Shown: positions 35,953-42,918 of the stretch, piece by piece
Layout: the number at the start of each line of letters is the position of its first letter
Numbering within the stretch: position 1 is the stretch's first letter
Origin: Mesorhizobium ventifaucium
GTDB taxonomy: Bacteria > Pseudomonadota > Alphaproteobacteria > Rhizobiales > Rhizobiaceae
Length of the DNA stretch: 64,000 nt
Direction of reading: 5' to 3'
Assembly (NCBI RefSeq): GCF_935822925.1
Contig: NZ_CAKXZS010000002.1
Coordinates: forward strand, 62,001 to 126,000
The notes under the pieces: model-generated
Told to the model about the DNA's origin: nothing
Databases searched by the model: none
What the model saw: the letters and a program-made list of their open reading frames with translations, nothing else
Translations under genes and position numbers: made by a program

Positions 35953-36494
35953 ATTCCCTCCCGCATGTGTTGTATCAAAGGGGTCCTGGGGTGCGCTTTA
36001 GCGGTCCCGAAGCGGAAGAGGTGATCGAGGTGCTGGCCACCATCGCGCCCGTCATCGTACCGGCCAAAGTCCCGGTTAGCGTCCCATCTCGGGCCAATCC
36101 AAGCCAGCGACTTGCGGACTAGGTCGAACTGGTCACGCTTGGCCTGACCCAGCCGGCTCCATGCGAACTGGTCGTAGTGGATGGCAACACCTAACTCCCG
36201 CCGCTTCTCACGCCGGTCTGCCGCAGCCTTGATAGAACTGGTGCGGGCTTGCTTGGTTCGGAAGGGTAGCTTGGCATTGGGGATGTTGCGATAGCCGGGA
36301 GCGTTGACAAGGCCCTGTTTCCAGTCGACGCGGTCACCCTGGGATGCCCTCAGCGCTGTCTTGTTCTGCCGCTTGGCCGTGGCTGTCGCGATGACAAGGG
36401 CGCTGTCGTCATCGTCGGGGTCGTGGTCATCAGGCGGTGCCTGTCGCTCGTGCAGGAACAAGGCCCTGTCGAACGGTCGTTTGTCGTCTGTCAT
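35949..36494 (-). CDS. Hypothetical protein of the element
   Basis: A hypothetical protein with an acidic N-terminal stretch (DDHDPDDDDS) and a basic helical C-terminus (FRTKQARTSSIKAAADRREKRREL). From the ATG at 36494 it has 181 residues; an ATG at 36527 and a TTG at 36563 are alternatives, none with a decisive ribosome-binding site. It overlaps the next gene by 4 bp. Function unknown. Confidence 0.55.
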   Translation of the reverse strand: MTDDKRPFDRALFLHERQAPPDDHDPDDDDSALVIATATAKRQNKTALRASQGDRVDWKQGLVNAPGYRNIPNAKLPFRTKQARTSSIKAAADRREKRRELGVAIHYDQFAWSRLGQAKRDQFDLVRKSLAWIGPRWDANRDFGRYDDGRDGGQHLDHLFRFGTAKAHPRTPLIQHMREGM

Positions 36495-36729
36495 GTCATG
36501 CGGTTTCCTTTCTCTGGTGCTGGTCATTTCCTGTGTTTCGTCAGGGGGGATGTCACGAAACAATCACCCTCAACGCCTTGCTGGATATGGGTTTGTGTCT
36601 CTCTAATGTGGCACATTGGCGAAATGACCACAGGCCACCCTCAGACCCCCTTCCGGTCCAACATCTTGGTCAACCTGTCGACCTCCTGTCGAAGCGCCTT
36701 GAGGGTCTCTGTGTGGTCAATCAATCGGA

Positions 36730-37416
36730 TCAAACGGCTAACTTCAGCAACCGCCTCAGCCGCCTTCCGTCCCCGCACAGTGTCCACGTTGAACTTCCCC
36801 TTGATCGGCTCTGCCGGTTCATCTTCCGCTGCCGTCTGGTCGGCCTCAAGATGGCCTTCAGGGTGTTCGGCGCGTATTTCGCAAGGTGGCGGCTGACGGT
36901 CTCGTGGTGCATCCCGCCAAGGTCCCTCCCGATTTCCCTGAGGGTCTTGAATGGGCCATTCGCTCGACCCCCACGCGGTCCCCTGTGTCGATGCTGAAGG
37001 GCCTTGACGTAATACCGGAGCGATGCCGCCTTCTCCGCGTTGGTCAGCTTCAGGCCCGGCGTCAGGTTCGCCTTAAGGGCCAGCCAGCACATCTCGTCGA
37101 CATCGCCCGGCTTCTCCATGAAGACCTCGAAGGCCTCAATCAGGGTCTTGCCGAGCGACCTTGCTGCGGTCACCCGGTGCCAACCGTCCACGACGATGTA
37201 GACTGCAGCGATCCCCGCCGATCCCTTCTGCCGATAGACCTTGATCGGCTGGAAGCCGCACACGATGGGACCGTCTGTCGGATCATAAGCGAACATCGCC
37301 GCCCGATATTCCTTGACCGTCTCAGGATAGGTCTTAGCCCTGATCTGTGTCGTTTCATCCATCTGGATGTCGACCAGCGGGATCGTCAGGACGTTGCCCT
37401 GGGTGATTATTGACAT
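36730..37416 (-). CDS. ParB/Srx-like DNA-binding protein, probable C-terminal frameshift
   Basis: A 228-residue protein with a ParB/sulfiredoxin-like N-terminal domain (YIVVDGWHRVTAARSLG, the conserved box) and a helix-turn-helix (LREIGRDLGGMHHETVSRHLAKYAP). After about residue 188 it turns into low-complexity Arg-rich sequence. The -1 frame instead reads a sensible acidic and coiled-coil tail (FNVDTVRGRKAAEAVAEV, then an LRQEVDRL heptad) to a TGA at 36641-36643. Either a base was lost or it is shifted. The ATG at 37416 lacks its own Shine-Dalgarno and sits inside an 8-codon leader (37407-37433). Possibly a regulator of the element. Confidence 0.72.
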   Translation of the reverse strand: MSIITQGNVLTIPLVDIQMDETTQIRAKTYPETVKEYRAAMFAYDPTDGPIVCGFQPIKVYRQKGSAGIAAVYIVVDGWHRVTAARSLGKTLIEAFEVFMEKPGDVDEMCWLALKANLTPGLKLTNAEKAASLRYYVKALQHRHRGPRGGRANGPFKTLREIGRDLGGMHHETVSRHLAKYAPNTLKAILRPTRRQRKMNRQSRSRGSSTWTLCGDGRRLRRLLKLAV

Positions 37417-37433
37417 GGGTGTTCGCTGTTCAT
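37407..37433 (-). other. Possible 8-codon leader overlapping the ParB-like start
   Basis: The ATG at 37433 follows AGGA at 8 bases and encodes MNSEHPCQ before TAA. The ParB-like ATG at 37416 lies inside it in another frame and has no ribosome-binding site of its own. Translational coupling is an inference. Confidence 0.35.
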
Positions 37434-37478
37434 CGTTGTGTCCTGTCGCTTGAAAGGGGGGCGGGGGCGTTTCTGTAC

Positions 37479-37498
37479 TTTCCACTGAATAGTGGAAA
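37479..37498. promoter_or_regulatory. Perfect inverted repeat upstream of the ParB-like gene
   Basis: Arms TTTCCACT and AGTGGAAA (8 bp each) flank GAAT, about 65 bp upstream of the ParB-like start. It has the size and symmetry of an operator for a dimeric DNA-binding protein, plausibly the ParB-like protein itself. Confidence 0.6.
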
Positions 37499-37827
37499 AC
37501 TCGGCTGTCGCTTCGGCAAAATATCCCCTCGGGCTGTCCTTGCGGTGCCGTTGGGGTCGACTTGGGGTGCAGTTGGGGTGTGGTGGCTGGAACTTGAGGC
37601 GCTCGTGGACTTTGCCATCGGCGACGGTAATCTTAGCTGCCCTGTTCGAGGAACGCTGCTTCACCTGTCGCCTCGAAACAACATAGACCCGCAGACGAGC
37701 GAGCGAACATTCCCCCGGAGGGTACAGGGCGGGCAGCGGGAGAACGCTGGATAGATCGGAAGGTGAGAAGCCGTGAGGAAAGGGTGCTTTCATCCGAACA
37801 GACGGGCCTTATCAGACCAAGTAATAT
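37486..37827. other. Upstream region of the ParB-like operon
   Basis: I see no convincing gene in these bases. A 128-residue minus-strand frame (37407-37793) is basic, lacks a ribosome-binding site and crosses the regulatory repeats. The region holds the 37479-37498 inverted repeat and three phased TTGGGGT repeats. Confidence 0.5.
37551..37579. repeat. Three TTGGGGT repeats at exact 11-bp spacing
   Basis: TTGGGGT starts at 37551, 37562 and 37573, each separated by four variable bases, so all copies face the same side of the helix. Such phased direct repeats resemble iterons or cooperative operator sites. Confidence 0.6.
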
Positions 37828-38352
37828 TTATCGGCCGCGTTGAGCATCCCTGATGATTTCCTGAACTTCTCCGAATAGTTCTTTCTCGCTCTTCTGAACG
37901 CTCTTCCTGTCATCTGGTATGTTTACCGGGACAAAACGGTCCTCTATTTCCTCAATACTATCGCCCATGCCGGGATGTCTTCCGTCGTGCTTCTGGTACT
38001 CGGAGGTCCCTACTGCAAAGCTCCGTGCGGTTACTCGATTGAGTACCATGCGCTGTATCTCAGCCAATGGCCGTTTGGCCTTCACCATCTCGTCAATCTC
38101 GGTCACCATCGGCGTGTAGACTTCCCAGTCAGCGGTCCAAGTCCGAAGCTGCCCGCGCGCCCAGTACCGGAGCGCCTTCCGTATCCGCTCGCGTTTCACC
38201 GCGCGGCTTTCGTCCCCGGTCTTCGGGAACTTGGCTTTCACGACATCCTTGAAGTCCCAGCCGTCGTGTTCCCAGCCCGCTTGGAACCGCTTCCGCCCGT
38301 CGTATTCGTTGCGACCAGTCTTGCCGCCGAGGAACTTTCTCCCCTTCTTCAC
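37828..38352 (-). CDS. Hypothetical basic protein of the element
   Basis: A 174-residue protein read from a GTG at 38352, which has AGGAGAG 6-7 bases upstream. The N-terminal part is basic (KKGRKFLGGKTGRNE), followed by predicted helices. No domain is recognised. It lies 16 bp after the resolvase stop, so the two are probably cotranscribed. Confidence 0.6.
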   Translation of the reverse strand: MKKGRKFLGGKTGRNEYDGRKRFQAGWEHDGWDFKDVVKAKFPKTGDESRAVKRERIRKALRYWARGQLRTWTADWEVYTPMVTEIDEMVKAKRPLAEIQRMVLNRVTARSFAVGTSEYQKHDGRHPGMGDSIEEIEDRFVPVNIPDDRKSVQKSEKELFGEVQEIIRDAQRGR

Positions 38353-38368
38353 TGCATTCTCTCCTGTG

Positions 38369-38944
38369 CTATTGCCGCTGGGGCTGTTTTTCCTTGAGGA
38401 CGCTCTGCACGGTTGCTGTGGAGTATCCCACGGCGGCAGCAATGGCCCTCAGGGATGCCCCCTCGGCCCGCATGTCGCGTACTCTTTGTTCAATCTCTTG
38501 GGTCACCGTCTTGGGCCTGCCAAGGTGGTCACCTCGGGCCTTCGCCTTGGCGATGCCTTCCATCTGCCGTTCCTTCCTGAGGGCAGTCTCAAACTCTGCG
38601 ATGCTGGCGAGGACGCCAAACATCAGCTTGCCGTGCGGCTTGGTCGTATCCAGTGACGGGTCGTTCAGCACCCGGAACCCGACCCCCCGCTTGTCGAGGT
38701 CTTCCACGATCTGGTGGAGGTGCGCCGCTGATCTCGCCAGCCGGTCGACCTTCGTGACCACGAGCGTGTCACCCTTCCGAACGAACCTCAGCGCCTCAGC
38801 CAGCTTCGGCCTGCCATTGTCCAACCCCGAGAGGCGGTCTTGAAAGAGGTGGTCATCGGTCACCCCTGCCGCCTTCAACTGGTCGATCTGAACTGCTGTG
38901 TTCTGGTCGGTCGTGCTGACCCGTGCGTATCCAACGATTGCCAT
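38369..38944 (-). CDS. Small serine recombinase (resolvase/invertase family)
   Basis: A 191-residue resolvase-type recombinase. The catalytic serine is Ser10 in MAIVGYARVST, at the same position as in gamma-delta resolvase. The conserved KVDRLARS and GVGFRVLNDPS segments follow, then the E helix and a C-terminal helix-turn-helix (ASLRAIAAAVGYSTATVQSV). It is separate from the large recombinase, so the element has two serine recombinases. Repeated TTCAC motifs precede it. Confidence 0.9.
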   Translation of the reverse strand: MAIVGYARVSTTDQNTAVQIDQLKAAGVTDDHLFQDRLSGLDNGRPKLAEALRFVRKGDTLVVTKVDRLARSAAHLHQIVEDLDKRGVGFRVLNDPSLDTTKPHGKLMFGVLASIAEFETALRKERQMEGIAKAKARGDHLGRPKTVTQEIEQRVRDMRAEGASLRAIAAAVGYSTATVQSVLKEKQPQRQ

Positions 38945-39277
38945 GGTGTGAACTATCTCCTTAGAGCCAATGTTCACAGACATTACCTCACGCTAAGTTC
39001 ACAAGTCAACGGCTATGTGAGGAAAAGATTACCTTAGTTCACGCGCGGTGTGTTGTCTCTGCCGCCCCCAGCCCACGGTTGGTGTCGCGAGGGTGCAATG
39101 CCCAGCCACCCCGTCGAACGGCTCTGGCGCGTCAACCGCACGGCAAGGCGAGGCTGTTTAGGCGTTCCTGAGGGTGGCTGCGGTGGAACCGAAGGGGGCA
39201 CGGGGGGTGATCCCGCGCTGCCCTATATCTGATCGGGGTCAGAGAAATCTGTCCCAAATTATTCCGGCGCTGCCCAC
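38945..39277. other. Resolvase upstream region with repeated TTCAC motifs
   Basis: Four related motifs occur: TGTGAACTA (38947), TGTTCACA (38971), TAAGTTCACA (38994) and TTAGTTCAC (39034), the first inverted relative to the rest. They could be resolvase binding (res-like) or autoregulatory sites. Beyond 39050 no gene or clear motif is seen. Confidence 0.4.
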
Positions 39278-39736
39278 CTAGAAGCCGATGCGGGCGTCTC
39301 TGTAGGACCAATTCAATTCGGTTACTGGAATGCCGTTCACAACCCCAACGCCACTGTCCAATCCAGTAACCGACCAGCAGGTGCCGTATCTCGTTTGCGG
39401 ACCTATTACCTTGTCGTCACGAACGTCCTGACGGACAACTATGTCAGAGTGGCCTTGTCGGCGCGCAATGATCTCCAAAGTCAACTCTGTGACAGTAGCA
39501 CTGGAATTATTACTTAGAACGATATGTATCGGGTGATCTGGAGAGCACTGCACCACATCGTATGCAAGTTCGATGCCCATCCTTGCCAGGATTTTTTCAC
39601 TTCGATTGTTCGATTGTACGACTGAAGCGATGGCCCAGACGATAAGTCCAACAACAATCAAAACAATAAGGCCCATCGCGCGTGGGAACAGAACGACGAG
39701 GAGTATACCCCCTACCACTATGGCCAAGACGTGCAT
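39278..39736 (-). CDS. Hypothetical membrane-anchored protein of the element
   Basis: A 152-residue protein with two adjacent N-terminal hydrophobic helices (about 3-20 and 22-40) and a soluble, beta-rich C-terminal domain (NSSATVTELTLEIIARRQG). No family is recognised. Base composition is lower in GC than the chromosomal flanks. It sits between the two recombinase genes. Confidence 0.55.
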   Translation of the reverse strand: MHVLAIVVGGILLVVLFPRAMGLIVLIVVGLIVWAIASVVQSNNRSEKILARMGIELAYDVVQCSPDHPIHIVLSNNSSATVTELTLEIIARRQGHSDIVVRQDVRDDKVIGPQTRYGTCWSVTGLDSGVGVVNGIPVTELNWSYRDARIGF

Positions 39737-39845
39737 TGCTGAAGCCCCCCCGAGTTCATGCCGTGTAGTAATGCCTCAGGGTACAATCCAACGCAATCGC
39801 TGTCGCCTCGGGGAAACGCCTTCCGCATCGCCCTCGCTGCCCCCC

Positions 39846-41396
39846 TCAGGCCGCCTCTTTGGGCCACGCATAGTTCATCCTCGACACCTCGCCCGGTGCG
39901 TGTCTCCAGTGAAATTCAAGGTCACCCTGCGGCCAATTTACGGTCACCCGATCGAACAGCCGCCGCATCGTTGCGTTGATCGCCGGCACGTCCCGCACGG
40001 GGGCTTCCAAGCCCTCAATCAGCCGCTCCACGGTCTGCTGGACCCGGTTGGTCAGTGACGCGGTGACGCGCTCCCCCATCACGATAAGCCTCTTGTTGAT
40101 CTCCGCTCGGTCTGCCTCAAGTTCCCTCAAGGTATCGAGAAGGGCCGCTGAGTGTCCCACCGCCTTGATGGCGTCCATAATCCGACCAATCTCATCCTGG
40201 TGCGCCTCGTCGTCATTCTGTAGCCGCTGCCACTCGATCTCCAACCCGGCGTCCGGTGACGGCACCCCAATGGCGAACTCCACAGCCTTCTCAGCGATGG
40301 CATCCTCGATATCGTGAAGGGGCACGGACTTGTAGCCGCACCCCGCTCCTCGCTTCGCATTGACACACACCAAATAAGTCCGCCGCCTTGTCGCCGTGGC
40401 ACCGCCCTTGTTCACTCGGGTCATCGTACCGTCACACATCGGACACACCGCCAGTCCCGCCAGAAGGTTCGCCGTAGTCGACCCCTTCGGTGGCACAACT
40501 GCCGCCCCAGCGCCACGGCCCTTGATCTCCTGCACCTGCTCGAATGTCTCGCGGTCGACCACCGCCGGGTAGTAGTCCTCAATCGGTTCACCAGCGGCCA
40601 CCCTCACAAGCCCCTCATGTCGCATTGGCTGGAAACGCCCGATTGTCGCCGGGCTCCTTAGAACCTTGGCGACGTAAGCCGCTATCCAGTGCTTGCCTCC
40701 TCTGAACACCGGGATACCCTCTCGGTTGAACATCGCCGCTATGGCGTGTTGTCCGGCTCCCGCCAAGGTCATCTCGAACATGCGCTGAACGACTTTGGCC
40801 CGCTCATGTATCAGGTCGAACGCTAATCGGTCCTCCCGCAGCCGGAGCCAGCCCGGACACCTTGCCGTCATAATCTTGCCGGTCTCGACCATCTTCCGGC
40901 GCTTCCCTATCCAGCTATCCCGGATGAGTTGCTGCTTCCGTGCGCTCTCATCATTCGCCCGGATGAAGCCCATGATTATTTCCATGATGGCGAAGGGCTG
41001 CTTGTTGATGCTCTCTCGGGAATAGGCTCGCTCGTCAGTCAGGGTGACCAGCGTGATCCCGGAGTTAATCAGCATAGTAAGTGTCGCCATGGCCTCGGTG
41101 ACCACGTCTCGGCTGATACGGTCGATGTTCTCAGCCAACAGGAAGCTGCCCTTGGGAATGTCGCCGTGCTGCACAAGAGACAGGAAGTTCCCCAGCGCAC
41201 CCATGGTCACATTCTTACCCATGAACGCCGAAATGCCCTCGTCAAACATGTTGAGCTTGTCGTCGAGGATCAGGCCGTGCTTTGCCGCGTAAGCCGCCGC
41301 CTTCTCGGTCTGTCGCCTGTAGCTATCGCCCTTGGCTTGTTCAGGTGACGAGAAGCGCACATAGGAGTAGGCGCGAGGGCGGCTCACGGTGGTCAT
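39846..41396 (-). CDS. Large serine recombinase (integrase)
   Basis: A 516-residue integrase of the large serine family. The catalytic domain has Ser16 in YVRFSSPEQ and the AENIDRISRD segment. A recombinase domain follows (about 190-300, GWLRLREDRLAFDLIHERA ... MFNREGIPVFRGGKHW). A zinc ribbon (CPMCDGTM ... CVNAKRGAGC) and a long coiled coil make up the C-terminus. It starts 52 bp from the right att arm, the usual position of the integrase that mobilises such an element. A recombination directionality factor is not identified. Confidence 0.95.
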   Translation of the reverse strand: MTTVSRPRAYSYVRFSSPEQAKGDSYRRQTEKAAAYAAKHGLILDDKLNMFDEGISAFMGKNVTMGALGNFLSLVQHGDIPKGSFLLAENIDRISRDVVTEAMATLTMLINSGITLVTLTDERAYSRESINKQPFAIMEIIMGFIRANDESARKQQLIRDSWIGKRRKMVETGKIMTARCPGWLRLREDRLAFDLIHERAKVVQRMFEMTLAGAGQHAIAAMFNREGIPVFRGGKHWIAAYVAKVLRSPATIGRFQPMRHEGLVRVAAGEPIEDYYPAVVDRETFEQVQEIKGRGAGAAVVPPKGSTTANLLAGLAVCPMCDGTMTRVNKGGATATRRRTYLVCVNAKRGAGCGYKSVPLHDIEDAIAEKAVEFAIGVPSPDAGLEIEWQRLQNDDEAHQDEIGRIMDAIKAVGHSAALLDTLRELEADRAEINKRLIVMGERVTASLTNRVQQTVERLIEGLEAPVRDVPAINATMRRLFDRVTVNWPQGDLEFHWRHAPGEVSRMNYAWPKEAA

Positions 41397-41446
41397 AGGC
41401 TGTCGGTCTCCTGCTCGGTGTCGAGACCTTGCAGTAACACCTCCTG

Positions 41447-41803
41447 ATGGCGGGGTCCATCATTAACATAATAGCCATGAAAGTGCCGCCACACCAATAC
41501 CAGGAGACGATCACCTTCTACCGTGATGTCGTCGGCCTAAAACCGTTCACGGCCAAGGCGCCGGCCGTTGGTTTCGAACTCGGTCCCAATCGCCTGTGGA
41601 TCGACGAGGCGCCGATGCTGAGCCAGGCCGAGGTCTGGCTGGAATTGTTCACCGATGATTTTCCGGCCGCCGCCGATCATCTCGCCAAGGCCGGCGTTGT
41701 GCGCTGCGACGCCATTGAGGCGCTCGGCGAAGGTTTTCGTGGCGGCTGGATCACCAATCCGGCCAACATCATTCACCTGGTGCGCGAACCCGACGCATGG
41801 TGA
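41447..41803 (+). CDS. VOC/glyoxalase-like protein with an N-terminus supplied by the element
   Basis: A 118-residue VOC (glyoxalase/dioxygenase superfamily) protein. Residues from the second methionine on (MKVPPHQY ... FYRDVVGLKPF) are the native gene. The first ten residues (MAGSIINIIA) are encoded by the element's attP arm, which restores an in-frame ATG. There is no Shine-Dalgarno before 41447, so expression is uncertain. The native start is at 33958. Confidence 0.75.
   Translation: MAGSIINIIAMKVPPHQYQETITFYRDVVGLKPFTAKAPAVGFELGPNRLWIDEAPMLSQAEVWLELFTDDFPAAADHLAKAGVVRCDAIEALGEGFRGGWITNPANIIHLVREPDAW
41449..41490. other. attR junction of the integrative element
   Basis: The left half of attP (arm GGCGGGGTCC at 41449-41458) meets the right half of attB (arm TGCCGCC at 41484-41490). 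The symmetry centre is the GC at 41474-41475. The shared segment GCCATGA is at 41474-41480. Confidence 0.85.
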
Positions 41804-41830
41804 CTGAGACCTGTTCGGAAGGAGGACGAA

Positions 41831-42298
41831 ATGGACATCCGTGAGATACCGACCGCCGAAGCCGGCATGCTCATCCGGAGGCCGGTCGCAGAAGTGTTCG
41901 AAGCCTTCGTCGATCCGGCGATCACGACGAAATTCTGGTTCACCCACGGCAGCGGCAGGTTGGATAACGGCAAGGACGTTCGCTGGGAGTGGCGGATGTA
42001 TGGCGTTTCGACGCCGGTCACGGTCAGCGAGATCGTCAGGAACGAAAAGATCATCATGCAATGGAGCGATCCGCCGACAACGGTGGTCTGGACCTTTACC
42101 GAACTGCCGGGCGGCACGACCTTTGTCGAGGTTCGCAATTTCGGTTTTGCCGGCAGCCCCGATGAACAGGTCAAGCAGGCGATCGGCTCGACCGACGGCT
42201 TTGCGCTGGTGCTCGCTGGCGCCAAAGCTTGGCTGGAGCAAGGCCTGACGCTTGGTCTGATCGGCGACCGTCACCCGAAGGGTGTGCCGACCGCTTAG
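41831..42298 (+). CDS. SRPBCC/AHSA1-domain protein, second copy
   Basis: A 155-residue AHSA1-type protein (RRPVAEVFEAFVDPAITTKFWF, then VRWEWRMYGV and a C-terminal helix around the KAWLEQGL segment). The ATG at 41831 follows AAGGAGGACGAA. In the unbroken ancestor it would be the last gene of the arsR-controlled SRPBCC-VOC-SRPBCC operon. It is now cut off from that promoter. Confidence 0.86.
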   Translation: MDIREIPTAEAGMLIRRPVAEVFEAFVDPAITTKFWFTHGSGRLDNGKDVRWEWRMYGVSTPVTVSEIVRNEKIIMQWSDPPTTVVWTFTELPGGTTFVEVRNFGFAGSPDEQVKQAIGSTDGFALVLAGAKAWLEQGLTLGLIGDRHPKGVPTA

Positions 42299-42307
42299 CT
42301 GAAGCGC

Positions 42308-42595
42308 TCAGGACCGCCGCTTTTCCTGCTCCGTCACATGACGACGGAGCACGCGATTGATCTCAGTTTGATAACCGCCACCCTCGACATGTTCCTTGAA
42401 CCAGGACAGCACATCAGCGTCGAGTCGAATGGTCACCGGTTGCTTGAGCGGTCGATAAAGATGACCGCGGCGAGCGTGAACCCAGTTCTCGGTCGGGGCT
42501 TCCGGAATGTCGGAAGTATCGATTTCGTCGTCAGGCAAATCAGCGAGCTTGGCAAGCTGGTCGCGCTGATCCTGGCTAAGCTCCTTCCTGCTCAT
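42308..42595 (-). CDS. brnA: BrnA-family antitoxin
   Basis: A 95-residue BrnA-like antitoxin from the ATG at 42595; the frame extends five residues to 42610, where it overlaps the brnT stop as ATGA. A ribbon-helix-helix-like C-terminal region (VTIRLDADVLSWFKEHVEGGGYQ) binds DNA. It should neutralise the BrnT RNase and repress the operon. Confidence 0.88.
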   Translation of the reverse strand: MSRKELSQDQRDQLAKLADLPDDEIDTSDIPEAPTENWVHARRGHLYRPLKQPVTIRLDADVLSWFKEHVEGGGYQTEINRVLRRHVTEQEKRRS

Positions 42596-42606
42596 AGCGC
42601 CTCCTT

Positions 42607-42858
42607 TCATGCGGCTTTTCGGACGCCGATAATCCGAACCCGTTCTTCATCTTCGAGATCAGGGTATGTATGCACGACGAGCAAAACCACCAGCATCTCG
42701 ATCATCCCAATCGCATGCCATCGTTGCTCCCCATCTTCGAACCGGTCAGGCACGATGAGATGAAGTGGATCGTCGAAGATGCCCTTTGCGAGATCGAATG
42801 CGACACCGTGCTTGGCAAGATTGCGCTTGGCCTTTTCAGCATCCCACTCGAACTGCAA
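42607..42858 (-). CDS. brnT: BrnT-family toxin (RNase)
   Basis: An 83-residue BrnT-type RNase toxin (FEWDAEKAKRNLAKHGVAF ... EERVRIIGVRKA). It starts with a TTG at 42858; no ATG or GTG is in frame just upstream. It precedes brnA, the usual brnTA order. A perfect 14-bp palindrome lies 22 bp upstream. Confidence 0.88.
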   Translation of the reverse strand: MQFEWDAEKAKRNLAKHGVAFDLAKGIFDDPLHLIVPDRFEDGEQRWHAIGMIEMLVVLLVVHTYPDLEDEERVRIIGVRKAA

Positions 42859-42879
42859 CGCCGCACCATTATTTACAAT

Positions 42880-42893
42880 ATTGTACGTACAAT
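42880..42893. promoter_or_regulatory. Palindrome at the brnTA promoter
   Basis: ATTGTACGTACAAT is a perfect 14-bp palindrome within a TTTACAATATTG-rich region just upstream of brnT; brnTA operons are repressed by BrnTA at palindromic promoter operators. An overlapping promoter is likely. Confidence 0.6.
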
Positions 42894-42918
42894 TTCGTAA
42901 GAGTCAAGCGTCGATGAC

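Larger units (their letters stand above)
33991..41473. mobile_element. 7.48-kb serine-recombinase integrative element in a VOC gene
   Basis: The element interrupts a VOC gene between SRPBCC genes. It carries, mostly on the minus strand, a large serine recombinase at the right end, a membrane protein, a small resolvase, a 174-residue hypothetical, a ParB-like gene, four further hypothetical proteins and a small exported protein at the left end. No replication, conjugation, capsid or resistance gene is recognised. Boundaries come from the reconstructed att sites. It may be a satellite or a decayed mobile island. Confidence 0.85.

Noticed and set aside
37551..37579. CRISPR array
   Set aside because: The repeats are only 7 bp at 11-bp spacing with no spacers, and no cas genes are present.
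37407..37793. 128-residue minus-strand frame overlapping the ParB-like start
   Set aside because: No ribosome-binding site, very basic proline-rich composition, and it traverses the phased repeats and inverted repeat, which are more convincingly regulatory.
33991..41473. Prophage
   Set aside because: No capsid, terminase, tail, lysis or replication gene is recognisable in 7.5 kb; a small integrative element fits better.
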